Shown piece by piece: positions 11,487 through 22,084 of a stretch of DNA of 64,000 nucleotides. Every line of letters starts with the position of its first letter. The stretch's first letter is position 1. The stretch is from the NCBI GenBank assembly GCA_028023455.1, contig JAQFVV010000027.1, forward strand, positions 9,731,845 through 9,795,844, written 5' to 3'. Below the pieces are notes generated by a model. The model saw only the letters and a list, made by a program, of their open reading frames with translations, searched no databases and was not told where the DNA came from. A program made the translations under genes and the position numbers. This stretch comes from Epiperipatus broadwayi (lineage: Eukaryota; Onychophora; Udeonychophora; Euonychophora; Peripatidae).

Positions 11487-11702
11487 TATAAAAGGTGTTT
11501 GCTGGAAGGTTGCATTGGATCCTAAGATCTAGGTGCAGTGCTATTAGATCCAAGCCTCCCTCACTGATGAAAGCCAGAAGCTAAAGACTAGTCTGGGGAT
11601 ATTGGATGAGTATGCACTAGATAGGGATTTTATGTGCATACCTTCTTGCATTTCATTGATTATTAAGGCTTGCACAGAGTGGCGTTAGTGTGTGGAATGT
11701 TT
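11487..11702 (+). repeat. Family A ribozyme repeat, partial
   Basis: Starts with GTTGCATTGGATCCTAAGAT, carries CUGAUGA at 11564-11570 and ACUAGUCUGGGGAUAUUGGA at 11588-11607, and ends with the terminal block near 11690. GAAA is altered to AAAG and stem II is scrambled. It directly abuts the LINE relic that starts at about 11703. Confidence 0.75.
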
Positions 11703-13700
11703 GCAATTTAATGAGGTAAAAAAGAAATTGAAAAGTGGAAAGGCAAAAGGTTTAGATGAATGGACAGCAGAAATGGTAATGAATTTAGGATGTAGGGCAA
11801 AAGTAAAGTTATCCTGTTTTAATAAGATGGCACAGAATAGAGTTTTTCTGAATAATTGAAATAATACAAGAGTAAGATTATTATTTAAAGGAAAGGATCA
11901 TAGAAAGTTAAATAATTATAGACCGATAGCGAGTTTTATATAAAGTTTTCTCATATATGGTGGCTAGAAGAGTTGTAAAATGGATGGAATGAAATAATGT
12001 ATTGGGGGATAAATGCAAGGAGGTTTCAGATTAGATAGGCGTATAGAAGATAGTTTATTTGTAGTTACACAACTTATGGATATGAGTAGGAATTCAGATA
12101 AACAGTTATATATGAGTTTTATAGACATAGAGAAGGCATGTGATAAAGTAAATGGCAATAGATTATGGATAAGTTTAGAAAATTTGGGAATGGATGAAGC
12201 TTTAGTGGATATTATTAAGAAATTATATGAAAATAATTATTATATATATCAATTAAAAAATATAGAATCAGTTAAAGTTAAAAATGGGGTGGGACTAAGG
12301 CAAGGACGCCCTATATCACATATTTTGTTTGAGTTGTATTTGAGTGAAATGGAAAGAACAATAGAAAGATTAGGAAGAGTGATAGAGATACTGTTAATAG
12401 TTAGTAAGGGAGTATACAGGTCTTTTTTTTGTGGATGATATATTTTTGCATGCAGAAAAAAGAGAAGATATGGAACTTATGCTGAGGATGTGCAAGGGTG
12501 GGTAAAGAGATGGGGATTAAATTTAGTGAAGAAAAATCAAATATAATGATGGTTAATACTGGGGAAAGAGAAGATGTAGAATTTTTATTGGGAGATATTA
12601 AGTTTAGTGTGGTGAATAGATATAGTTATTTGGGAATTATTTTAAGTAATCAGAAAAATTATTTGAATGGGAGAAAAAATTGATGAATGAAGCAAAGAAA
12701 AGAAGGGATTGATAAAGAAATTAACAGTGTTTTCATATAATAAATATGATGTAGCTAGAATTATATGGAAAGGAGTTGCAGTAGCAGGGTTAACATATGG
12801 TAATGGTGCATTATGTGTTAGTAAAGGGGTATTAAATTAATTCAAAGGGAAGTAGGAAGACATGCATTGGATGCAGATGTATGGACAGCAAGGGAGGCAA
12901 TTCAAGGAGAAATGGGATGGTCAAGTTTTCATATGAGAGATGCAAAAAGTAAAATGAAAATGTTTGGTAGATTGCATTTTATGGATAATAAAAGAATAGC
13001 CAAAATAGTATTTAATTGGCTTATGAGTAAAGTGCAGGTAACAAGATGGGTGAGAAAGGTAATGTGGTATGCCAAAGATTTGGATAAAGAATTTATATCA
13101 GTATATTTGTACAAAAGATGGGATGATTGTGTTAGGAGGATTGTTGAGTGTTATAGTGGTAAGGAATGGGATAAAAGAATAGATCTATCAATAAAGAATA
13201 GGGAGTTAGAGAGATGGAGAATAAAAAGAGTTTAAATATATATAGAAATAAACAATATTAGGTGCAAGTTAATAAATGATAACAGTAAGGAAAGTAGTTT
13301 ATTGTTTAAAGCTCAAACAGGATCTTTAGCAACAAGAGAATATACATGTAAGTGGAAAAATATGGGTGATTTAGTCTGTAAATTATGTAAGGAAGGAATA
13401 AAAAATATTAGGCATCTGTTAGTTGAATGTAAATGCTAAAAAACAGAAAGGGCACATATAATGAAGTTGTGGAGGAATAAATATGAAAAAAGTGATTATA
13501 CAGAATTGGTTTTTATGCTGGGTTTGGGAAAAGATAAAGGGAATTTAGATATGAAGGTCATAGAGTTGAAAAGATTGTGTTGTGGAAATGGGATGGAGCA
13601 GAATATGGGAAAACTTAAACTGGGGAATGGAAAATAAAGTGACTAACAGTTTTCTCTGGGTATAAGTGTTGAGAGATTCTTGACTTCGTTTAAGAAGAAG
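11703..13700 (+). mobile_element. Non-LTR retrotransposon relic (second LINE family)
   Basis: Longest LINE remnant. In order: KSGKAKGLDEWTAEMV (about 11730), NNYRPIAS (11910), QGGFRLDRRIEDSLFVVTQL (12013), MSFIDIEKACDKV (RT motif A, 12112), GVGLRQGRPISHILFELYL (motif B, 12283), then FF-x-DD (12420, the YADD-like motif C, shifted by a frame break). YSYLGIILSNQKNY follows at 12620. Near 13330-13435 a C-x2-C...H...C zinc knuckle reads LVCKLCKEGIKNIRHLLVEC. Several frameshifts and stops make it inactive. Other copies: 22597, 56921, 59270, 59925, 62620. Confidence 0.85.
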
Positions 13701-13734
13701 CTACAGTACATTACATCAATTGTTTCAACTGTTA

Positions 13735-14290
13735 ATGTTAGTATATAGCAATGTTTCAAATAATATCCCCATCAATTAAATTCATAATAGAATTAGGCAA
13801 AAACAAAAATTAGCATTCTTAGATAATCTCATAAGATTTCTTATGGCAAAATCAAAACTATAGCCTATAGAAAACACTATAAAAAACATACACAAAATAC
13901 TTAGCTAATTTATAACTATCAAACAAAGCAAAAAAATATGTTTAGAAAACTATGATTTCAAAAAAATTAATCTTACGTAGAACAAACTTATAAAAAATAG
14001 TTATCCATAAGCTGTAGCTAAGCAACAAAAAGAAATACAAAATGAAAAAATTATAAGCATTCATCAGACAAAAAAATTGCCATCAGTGTAACATCAGAGG
14101 AGCTTCCCAAAGCCATCATACACTATGAGAAATCTTAAATCTACAAAATCCAAATAGGAAATACTGAAAATAAAACCTGCATTTATGAAATATCATGCAA
14201 ATGATGAAAGACATTGGTGAAACCAGGTGATCTGTTAAAAAATGAAGGAATACGAAGTAGTAATTAAAGAGAAAAAATTTATGTACCTAA
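13735..14290 (+). pseudogene. Decayed Penelope-like element fragment
   Basis: Broken frames carry KLAFLDNLIRF (like the PLE RT block x-FLD-x-x-I) near 13800 and ENKTCIYEISCK near 14170. A shifted frame then gives IGETR and SVKK, together the GIY-YIG endonuclease start (CxYxIxC...YIGET). Many stops. The piece lies between two similar short sequences (TGACTTCGTTTAAGAAGAAG at 13680 and TGACTTCATTTAATGAAAAG at 14765), which may mark insertion into the LINE 3' end. Confidence 0.45.
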
Positions 14291-15315
14291 AATAAGAGAC
14301 AATGAAAAATAATCCCAAAATTTTGGAAACCACTTGTTAATTTACTATTAAGAAAAAATGAAGAAATCAAGAGAATCCATGTAGATATACATAAAATTTC
14401 TACTGACAATTTCTTTTGACAGAATATCCTAATTGATTAAACTGTTTTTCTTAAAATTTAGCATTCATAAATATAAAGTTCTATGTTTGATCCCCATGCT
14501 AGTGCTCAACCCGACAATACTTGAAGAAGATAAGAGAATACCACTCAAAACGTATATTAACTGGAATGCTATAAGTTTGGGTTTTCCTGAGGAATATTAT
14601 GAAGATAGAATAATTGAATGAATAAATCATTTTTATAAAATAAGATAGAAGTCAAAATAAGAAATGAACCAGAATTGGAAAAATGATTAGATAATAAAGA
14701 ATAAAAAATAGATGAGTTTTGTATGATCAGTAAGGATATTGAGGAGAGGGACTATAGATTATATTTTGACTTCATTTAATGAAAAGCTACACTCTGTGCC
14801 ATATATAGTTACTTCCCTCAGGACCTGCTTTTTCTAGAACTCAAACTTCTTAGGAACCCCCGAGCACTAAACCATTCTATCACCCCATATCTCATAGAGG
14901 TTGAAAAATTTTCCTGAATGAAATATTAGGGCATGTTTAACATTGGCAAAAGCAATAGATACACAACACTTTTTTTACTATTTGTTTTATTATAGGTGGT
15001 GTAACAAAATTGAAAATCAATCTTAGTGCAGCCAACATTTTTATATTACCATGTTCCACATAGATCTACTATAATATTTAGAATAGTGAATAATTAGAAT
15101 AGTGAATAACTGAGGTCACAATCTTAAAGCAACTCATTAAGGAAACCATTAAGTAAAAATATAGTTTATATAACATTTTCATGATCGGTTTTTATATTTT
15201 AACAATTAAGCCTATATAATGTATTTTTATGTTTATTCATTATAAGTTTAGAAATAATAAACATTCTCAAAATAATATTTCAATGTTTGTAATTTGTTGC
15301 CAAAACCACTTTTAA
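14291..15315. other. Unannotated stretch with SINE-tail fragment
   Basis: A 62-codon frame at 14433-14621 is not recognised. At 14815-14880 lies a fragment resembling the SINE 3' tails at 16.8 kb (ACTCAAACTTCTTAGGAACC then a GAGCACTAAACCATTC block). Otherwise AT-rich. Confidence 0.4.
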
Positions 15316-15590
15316 TGTTGACTAAGGAAAAGGTTTAGTCTGTCTCTTTTTATTAACTGCAGCTGAGCACGCTTTTGGCTAAAGAAGCCATATTCATATC
15401 ATTCATAAGATGACTGGTATGCTGCAATGTTTATAAATAAAATGCTAATTATGTAAATTAATTATTTACATAAATATTGTAGCATACCAGCCACCTTATG
15501 AATATGGATTCTTTAGCCGAAAGCGTGCTCAGCTGCTGTTAATAAAGAGACGAAATAAACCTTTTCCTTAGCCAATGTTAGAAACATTTT
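15316..15590. mobile_element. Foldback element with ~115-bp inverted arms
   Basis: Arms at about 15316-15436 and 15474-15590 are near-perfect reverse complements, both containing CTGAGCACGCTTT and TTTAGCC, around a ~40-base AT-rich loop. No coding frame. Consistent with a small foldback MITE or an inverted duplication of an element end. No clear TSD outside the arms. Confidence 0.8.
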
Positions 15591-16389
15591 TGACAACTCA
15601 TTACAAACAAATTAAAAATATATGTTGCAAATATAGAAGAAAAGTAATAAATTGAAATAATTAGAATAGCACTGTCTATAAAAACATGAAACATTTTATT
15701 ATCAAAAGAAAATTTGTTTCAACTCCATTTTTAAAATCTGAATAAATTATTGTTAAGTCTTCATCAAATAACAAAATTCTACTTTCAATTTTCTCTTATA
15801 ATTATTAAAATATGAAAAATAACTATTGCAGTAATAATAGACATCTTTTTCAAAATTTGCTGCTTTATGTATTTGCTATTCCATTGACGTATCTTTTTTC
15901 ATGTCAAACATTTTCAAATAAAATCTGAATTTATTGTAAATATTTTTGTTTTAAAATAAATATTTTGCAAAAATAATCATAAATATGCAAATGAACAAAA
16001 TAAATATTTCGCAAAAATAATCATAAATATGCAAATGAACAGTAAAGAATATAAAATTTTTCTATTCAAAGTTAATGACACTTTCAAGAGGTTTCGGGGC
16101 CCGAGATCAAAGAATCTACCAATCAGAGCCATTATTAGCTCATTTGTCTTAGGCTCTGCATGATACTGACATCTTCAGATCTTTTTAAAACTAATAAATC
16201 AATATAAATTTTAGTTCCAATTTTTGCTATCAAATAAACACAAAAATGGCAAACAATTGCTACAGTCGCAAGAGGGTGATTTAAGTTTGTGACTGCTTGA
16301 TGACCAGACTTTGCTGCAGAAATGCAGCTCATAGTGTTAAATTGTCTACATGTTTCAATACATTAATATGCCAGTCATGGTTTAATGCA
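15591..16389. other. Spacer with short tandem duplication
   Basis: Bases 15955-15996 and 15997-16040 are two near-identical 42-44-bp copies (…TATTTTGCAAAAATAATC…). Elsewhere AT-rich. A GC-richer patch at 16085-16135 has no frame that I trust. Confidence 0.6.
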
Positions 16390-16495
16390 GTTATAAATTG
16401 ACTGACTCTGGAGCATAAGTACTTGAATCGATTTCAGTTCTGGCACTTTTGGAATTTGAACTTACGAACTCCCAAACAATAAAGCCATTCCATTT
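16390..16495 (+). repeat. SINE 3'-tail fragment
   Basis: Contains GATTTCAGTTCTGGCACTTT and CTCCCAAACAATAAAGCCAT, the block order seen in several tail fragments here (22340, 29340, 41262). The consensus pattern is 'cacttctggtgttt...cttatgaactcc...gcaataaaaccatt...' before ATT repeats. Confidence 0.55.
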
Positions 16496-16529
16496 TTAAA
16501 CTACTAAACATCACATGATCACCATTATT

Positions 16530-16785
16530 TCTGCTTACACAAGCTGTTTACACCAAGGCTAAAGTCTCCATACAGTAGTGCTACTTAGTGCAAGCCAGAG
16601 TAATCAATGAAATGCAAGAAGGTTTGTGCAGAAATCCCTATCTAGTACCATAAGTTAAAAACTAGTCAAAAGAAATTGGATGAGTAGGTACTAGATAGGG
16701 ATTTTGTGCACAAACTTTCTTGCATTCATTGATTACTCTGGCTTGCACTGAGTGGTGCTAATGTATGGAGAGTTTAGCCATTCAA
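16530..16785. repeat. Family A head-to-head pair
   Basis: Left arm 16530-16645 (antisense) and right arm 16660-16785 (sense) carry the same terminal blocks in opposite orientation. They meet near AAACTAGTC...GAAATTGGATGAG, where only the 3' half of the ribozyme remains. The pair forms a hairpin with ~120-bp arms. Confidence 0.75.
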
Positions 16786-16789
16786 TTAT

Positions 16790-17095
16790 TTCTATTCCAA
16801 TAGCAGCACTTTTGGGGCTTTCATACTTCTTATGAACTTCCAAGAAATAAAACCATTTGTTTATTATTAATCCAATGCTTCCCTTTCTGGTGCTCTCAAA
16901 CTTTTCATAAATTCTCAAGCAATAAAAGTCATTCGATTCTTACTATTTCAATGCTGGAACTTCTGGTGTTTGCAAACTTCATATGACCTCTCAAGCAATA
17001 AAACCATTCAATTATTATTATTATTTCAATCCTTGTACTTCTAGTACTCTAAAACTTCTTATGAATTCTTAAACGATAGTTGTTTAATTATTATT
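16790..17095 (+). repeat. Tandem array of SINE 3' tails (4 units)
   Basis: Four successive ~70-80-bp units each read a variant of 'cacttctggtgtttcaaacttct', 'tatgaactctcaagcaataaaa' and 'ccattcaattatt'. They diverge by substitutions. Either local tandem duplication or nested insertion at the same kind of ATT-rich target is possible. Confidence 0.65.
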
Positions 17096-17450
17096 GTTAA
17101 ATTTACATCATTCAGAATAATATTGATATTACATGGGGCCAATTATCTCAATGAATGATATTCTTCCAGACTTATGTCATTCTTTGTTTTTCAGCCTTAT
17201 TGCATTCATTTTTGCAGTGATGAAGTCTATCCATCTACTTACTGGTTATCTTCTTAACCAATACCAGAATGAATGGCATTTCTTTCAGAATGACCTGCTG
17301 GTTGTTTGATTTTCAGGCTTATTAATTCATTGTTGTGATGACTGATTTCCTTTCTGTTCTCATGATTAATTTGGCTGAGTGTCAAAACATTTCTAATAAA
17401 GTAGCATCTTATGTCATCATAATAGGTCACTTTCAACTTGGACATCAGTG
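17096..17450. repeat. ~115-bp tandem duplication
   Basis: Bases about 17153-17265 and 17270-17380 align: GAATGATATTCTTCCAGA with GAATGGCATTTCTTTCAGA, then TTTTCAG-CTTATT-ATTCAT and GTGATGA blocks in both. Diverged direct repeat, no coding potential. Confidence 0.5.
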
Positions 17451-17454
17451 CTTT

Positions 17455-17690
17455 ATAGTTGAGAACTCTCTATGTATAGTAGCACCACTTAATGCAAGCT
17501 ATAGTAATCAATCCAGAAGGTTTATGCATTGCCTACTCACCTAATATCCTCAGCGAATAGTTTCTATTTGGTGGATGTTATCAGTGAAGATTGCACAACC
17601 TTCTGACATCTACTAATTATTATAGCTTGCAGTAGGTGGCATTATTGTATGGAGATGCTACTATTTTAATAGTTTGTACAAAGAAAAGAA
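17455..17690. repeat. Family A fragments, opposed orientation
   Basis: Antisense part 17455-17575 (GTAGCACCACTTAATGCAAG) and a sense terminal part 17615-17690 (TAGCTTGCAGTAGGTGGCAT, GTATGGAGA). The ribozyme core between them is deleted. Confidence 0.6.
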
Positions 17691-17944
17691 ATAGTGGTCA
17701 TGTGGTATTGGGTTGTCCAATAAAAATGATTAATCTCATGAGGCTCAATATAATTTAAAAACTAATGATGAAGTTTCATTGTTTTATGGTCAAATTATTG
17801 TTATATTCATTTCAAAAAAGTTATAAGTGAATTAATATTATTTATTGGAATATTTATAAAAGTTTTATTCATTTAAAGTCTCATTCCTCCCATTCTTATT
17901 TAAAAAATCCTAGTGAGAAATTTTAATCATATTTTCTTACAAAG

Positions 17945-18560
17945 AGGCAACACTCTCCATACAGCATTGCCACTCAGTGCAAGCCAGAGTTAACAACAGA
18001 TGCAGAAAGGTTTGTGAATAAAATCATTTTCTAGTGCTTAATCCAATATCCCCAGACTAGTTTCTAGTTTGTGGCTTTCATCAGTGAGTAGTCTTGAATA
18101 TGAGAGCACTGTGCGTAGATTTTAGGATTTAATGTAACCCTCCACCAGTGACCTTTTTAGTTAACTATAAAGTTTTGAGTCCAACAAGTTTTTAATTCAA
18201 GCTCATTATCTTATACAGATTTGAATTCAATTCAGCATCCATATTCTTTGTGTCTTTGGTCTTTTAATAACCATGGTCGCTATAATGCTACTGGGTAGAA
18301 TTTGTATTTAACTACTAAACATCACATGACCACCATTCTTTTATGCTTACACAAGCTGTTTATGCAGAGGCAAAACTATGCAGTAGCGCCAATCAGTGCA
18401 AACCAGAATAATCAATGTATGCAGGAAGTTTGTGCATAAGATCTCCATCTACTGCTTACTCATTCAATATTCACAAACCTTCTTGCATCCATAGATTACT
18501 CTAGCTTGCACTAAGTGGCACTGCTGTATGGAGAGTTTTGCCTTGTGAAAACAGTTTATA
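17945..18560 (-). repeat. Family A ribozyme repeat, full copy plus partial copies
   Basis: A full antisense copy (17945-18350) is followed by the start of a second copy in the same direction (18355-18470) and an opposed terminal piece (18475-18560). The head-to-tail part has the same register as the 43-45.8 kb array, so dispersed copies can derive from dimers. Confidence 0.75.
18050..18112 (-). ncRNA. Hammerhead-like ribozyme motif (type I), family A
   Basis: CUGAUGA is at 18084-18078 on the minus strand, followed by GAAAC UAGUC and UGGGGAUAUUGGAU. Stem III is the self-complementary ACUAGU with C17 next. Stem II has lost its pairing (AAGCCACAAACUA). Outer stem I is weak because the upstream strand has drifted. 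Confidence 0.5.
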
Positions 18561-19084
18561 AAGAATGGTGATGAGGCGATGTTTAGTGCTTCTCTTTTCT
18601 TATTGAATCATAATATTGTCTAGTCATAAAAAGTATTGAATGAAATATTCTTATTTGAATTCCATTTTTAAAATGGAAACACATCATAAAACGACAAAAA
18701 TATATCTTAAAATTCAAAATTAATTATTATTAAAATATAAAAACTTTCTTTACTGGTATTTATAAAAACAATATTTATTAAAAAACTTTCTTTACTGGTA
18801 TTTATAAAAACAATATTTATTAAAAATTCTTGTTGGACACTAATTACTAAACCAGCAGTATGATTTGCAACATTTAAACATAATCTGTACAACACCGTTT
18901 GGGTTGTCAATAGTAAAAGAAGCCATAAAATACTGTAAATCAAGCAGTGAAGTTCTTGCTTTTAATCCATTCAGATTAAAAACTCCACTATCCAATCATT
19001 TGATGCAGGTTCATGAAGCGATCTATAAAACTGTTCCAAAGATTATTATCATAAAAAGGCAACAATGTTAGAATAAAACAGGTA
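18561..19084. other. Spacer with 42-bp tandem duplication and an unrecognised frame
   Basis: Bases about 18741-18826 hold two copies of a 42-bp AT-rich unit (AAACTTTCTTTACTGGTATT...). A 68-codon plus frame at 18865-19071 (…SIVKEAIKYCKSSSEVLAF…) looks moderately protein-like but matches nothing I know. It is probably a fragment of a dead element. Confidence 0.4.
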
Positions 19085-19545
19085 AAACTCTCTATATGTA
19101 TTGCCACTCAGTGCAAACCAGAGTAATCAATGGATACCAGAAGGCTTGTGCATAAAATCGCCATCTAGTGCCTACCCATAAAAATATCCCCAGATTAGTT
19201 TCTGGCTTGTGGCCTTCATCAGTGAGGAGCCTTGGATCTGAGAGTACTGCATCCAGATCTTAGTATCTAATGCAATCCTCCATCAGCTACCTTTTATCTC
19301 TACTTAACTACAAAACTATGAGTCTTAATTTGAAAACACTATATTTTCAATACAAGCTCATTAGCTTATAAAGTCTTATAGATCTGAACTCAGTTCAATA
19401 CCTATACATTTTGGTGAGTTTGGTTTTTAATAACCATAGCCACCATTATCCCATTAGGCAGGATTGGTTTTAAGCCAATAAACATCACATGATCACCATT
19501 TTTTATGTTTGCTTATAACTTATTAAAACAGGCAAAACTCTCTAA
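19085..19545 (-). repeat. Family A ribozyme repeat, left arm of foldback pair
   Basis: Full antisense copy with all blocks in order. Its end meets the opposite copy that starts at 19555, giving a palindrome of roughly 900 bp in total. Confidence 0.8.
19190..19250 (-). ncRNA. Hammerhead-like ribozyme motif (type I), family A
   Basis: CUGAUGA is at 19222-19216 (minus). Stem II is GGC-CACAA-GCC flanked by A and A, then GAAAC UAAUC. Inner stem I UCCUCA/UGGGGA is intact. Outer stem I is partly lost downstream (UUUUUA replaces UUGGAU). Stem III has one C-A mismatch. Confidence 0.6.
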
Positions 19546-19554
19546 ACATATTTC

Positions 19555-19990
19555 TCTGGCTTGCACTAAGTGGCAATATATAGAGTTTTTGCCTGTTTTA
19601 ATAACAGTTACAAGCAAACATAAAAAATGGTGATCATGTGATGTTTATTGGCATAAAACCAATCCTGCCTAATAGGATAGTGGTGGCTATGGTTATTAAA
19701 GAACCAAAGTCACCAAAATGTATAGGTACTTAACTGAATAAGGGTTGCATTGGATAGTAAAATCTAGGTGCAGTGCTCCCAGATCCAAGGCTCCTCACTG
19801 ATGAAGGCCACAAGCCAGAAACTAATCTGGGGATATTGCATGAGTAGGCACTACATGGGAATTTTAGGCACAAGCCTTCTGGATCCATTGATTAATCTGT
19901 CTTGCACTGAGTGACAATATGTATAGAGTTTTGCCTGTTTTAATAACAGTTATAAGCAAACATAAGAAATGGTGATCATGTAATGTTAGA
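19555..19990 (+). repeat. Family A ribozyme repeat, right arm of foldback pair
   Basis: Sense copy reading terminal block, GGTGATCATGTGATGTTTA, CCAATCCTGCCTAATAGGAT, GTGGTGGCTATGGTTATTAA, then the ribozyme and a further terminal block. So it covers slightly more than one unit, as a piece cut from a tandem would. Confidence 0.8.
19779..19845 (+). ncRNA. Hammerhead-like ribozyme (type I), best family A copy
   Basis: Core CUGAUGA is at 19798-19804 and GAA at 19818-19820. Stem II pairs G806-C816, G807-C815 and C808-G814 (last three digits of 19xxx) around loop CACAA, with an A805/A817 mismatch at the base. Stem III is A821-U826 with C822/A825 mismatched. C17 is 19827, so cleavage would fall after 19827. 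Inner stem I pairs 19792-19797 with 19828-19833 (six pairs, one G-U). Outer stem I pairs AUCCAA (19783-19788) with UUGCAU (19836-19841), one mismatch, across an internal loop. Layout, core and open stem I fit a type I hammerhead. The A/A at 10.1/11.1, where G-C is usual, is the main reservation. Confidence 0.65.
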
Positions 19991-20149
19991 GTGTGTTCAT
20001 CACTAATGAACACCAAATTTCATTGTGAATGTCCAATTTCCATCCAGTTACAACAGTTTCTTAATCCATGACATAACATAAATGGTTTATTGTTCAGAAG
20101 TTCAAAGGAAGATCAAGTCCTGGAGGTGATAAGACTGGAGTCATGGATG
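19991..20149. other. Short spacer
   Basis: No feature recognised. Confidence 0.4.
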
Positions 20150-20480
20150 GGCAACTAAATAACTTCAAACATTACACAAACTTTTTGATTAACTGAATCA
20201 AATGCCTTGATTAAATCAATAAAAATATGTAAATCACATCCTTGCTCTTGATACTCATTTCTTGGCAACAAAATGTTTGCAATGCTTTTTGACTTTCTAA
20301 AACTAGATTGAGTTTATGACAACCATTGACCAATAACTGGAAGCAATCTATTCCACAAAATTTTTGGAAATTACTTTTACTGTAGTGGATAATATCATGA
20401 TAATTAAAGCAATTTTTAGTATCTTCATTCCATCCAATTTATGTTAATCAATATGGATGATAGATGGCAGTGCAGTCAAG
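20150..20480 (-). pseudogene. Reverse transcriptase fragment (non-LTR)
   Basis: The minus strand reads IDCFQLLVNGCH near 20330, ESQKALQTFCCQEM near 20270, and IYIFIDLIKAFDSVNQK near 20200. F-I-D-L-x-K-A-F-D-S-V is RT motif A. The N-terminal palm region of a LINE, distinct from the two main families by sequence. Only this piece remains. Confidence 0.7.
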
Positions 20481-21049
20481 TCTCCAGGCTTTTCTGATTG
20501 TTTTCTGCCATTTGGTCTATATTTTTAAAAAAGGGATGGCCAGGCAAAGAATATATAATTCAAGATCTGTGGCAGTGAATTAAATTTTCAAGTTTGGCGC
20601 CAAATCACTACTTGTCTGATATTAAACTTTGAATAACCTTTAACCATATTAACATGCTTCATTGAGAACATGAGAATAATTATGTTTAGGCATTAAACAT
20701 TCATTAAGAAGGTTAAAAGATGTACTTAGTAGAGCAGCATGCGTTCAAATCCCAAATTATGACCTTTTAGAAAAAAAATTTAATAAATAGGAATATAGAG
20801 TAATAAATATAGAGTAATAAATACACATTATGTTTATGTAACAATAGAAGATAAAACATTTAGACTATGGCATTATTATTATAGCAGTTTGCATACCAAC
20901 TAGTGAGCAAATCTGAAGATGCTTAACCCTCAGCTACATCAAGCACCTGAAAAGATATTGTGCTGGCTAGTGAGGTTTCCCAAATGGTCCTAACAACAGA
21001 GAATGCAGAATGGAGCAACAACAAAAATTAAATAGCAATAATTTTTCTC
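20481..21049. other. Spacer with weak repeat fragments
   Basis: A tRNA-B-box-like GCGTTCAAATCCC occurs at about 20752 without a recognisable tRNA body. Bases 20920-20985 share blocks with 46680-46745 (AGATGCTT...GCTACATC; GGTTTCCCAAATGG versus its complement), suggesting another low-copy repeat. Confidence 0.35.
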
Positions 21050-21700
21050 ACTTCAGTTATGCCACCTGGTGGTTTCTTGATTAACCGATTCATGCTAGAT
21101 AAATCCCTGTTTAAATTATCCATTTACTCAGAATAGTTTGTAGCTGATGACTTTCATAAGTAAGAAATTTTGGGTGTATCTTATGCATTTGGTGTTTTTG
21201 GATCTAATGCACCTTTTCTCCAGAAGCCATCATTTACTATTAAACTATCAGCCTAAAATTTAAAAGCATCTTAATGTTATAACTGTAAGTCAACTTGCAT
21301 ATATGATTTATTTTTCCCGTCATTTATATTTGAGATTCAAATTTGCATGTTTGTTCTTCTACATAATGAAATACTAAAGATGAGTGCTCTTTTGATGAAG
21401 TTCACCATAATTATTATTGTTGATGCTTTAATACTTAATTTAGGAGAGCTATGATTATTTTGAACTTTACCAAAAGTGCGCTCAGCTTTAGGTTATAAAG
21501 AAACCACTTTGTTATGCAGATAAACAAATGTATGCAAATTTGAATGTTATATAGATTTAAAACTAGTTCAGTATTTACATATTATGATGCCCTTAGTTTT
21601 TTAATAATCACAGGCACTGGATAAGGATTTATTAAGAACTACCATCTATTGATTTACTCAAGCTTACACTAGATGGCAGAAGTAGAATGAGAGGAAGAGA
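21050..21700 (-). repeat. Diverged family A relatives
   Basis: Two stretches (21050-21300 and 21480-21690) carry family landmarks (GCCACCTGGTGG, TTGGATCTAATGCACC, CTAGTTCAGTATTTACATAT, CAAGCTTACACTAGATGGCA) separated by foreign sequence. No intact ribozyme core. Confidence 0.5.
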
Positions 21701-21730
21701 ATTTGCTACTGAAAAGCATTGTGTTAGTTG

Positions 21731-21834
21731 TCAAGCATTAGTGGTTGAGAAGTCAGTGACAGCTGCTTCACAAGCAGTTGTCCCAGGATAGCGGGTTCAC
21801 TTCCCAGCTGATGCTATGAAACATGAGAAAAAAA
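21731..21834 (+). mobile_element. tRNA-derived SINE with target-site duplication
   Basis: A ~100-bp unit: A-box-like TAGTGGTTGAGAAG, then GCTGCTTCACAAGCAGTTGT, and a B-box-like GGGTTCACTTCC at 21793-21804, ending in poly(A). GAAAAGCATTGTGTTAGTTG on the left (21711-21730) recurs directly after the poly(A), giving a ~17-19-bp TSD. This is the clearest retroposition event in the window. It inserted next to a diverged family A repeat. Same family as 40275-40388. Confidence 0.8.
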
Positions 21835-22050
21835 AAAAGCATTGTGTTAGTTGATGTTAGATGCATTTTGCTGGTATAAGAAATTAATTTTAATATTATA
21901 ACTAATATTTTTTATGTCAAAATAATGTTATAGATATTGAGTAAAATATAAATTTATGTAATATTTTGTACAATTATAATTAAAATATGAATTATGTATA
22001 TTTTTAGATACAATTATATCATTTCTGTATAATCAATTTATTTAAATATT
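21835..22050. other. AT-rich spacer
   Basis: TSD copy, then plain AT-rich sequence. Confidence 0.4.
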
Positions 22051-22084
22051 TTGTAGTTCTGATGAAGACTGCTGGACATGTATT

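Noticed and set aside
12929-13114. 61-codon minus-strand open frame
   Set aside because: Antisense shadow of the LINE relic at 11703-13700.
20735-20770. tRNA-like B box
   Set aside because: Isolated 13-base match with no A box or tRNA body.
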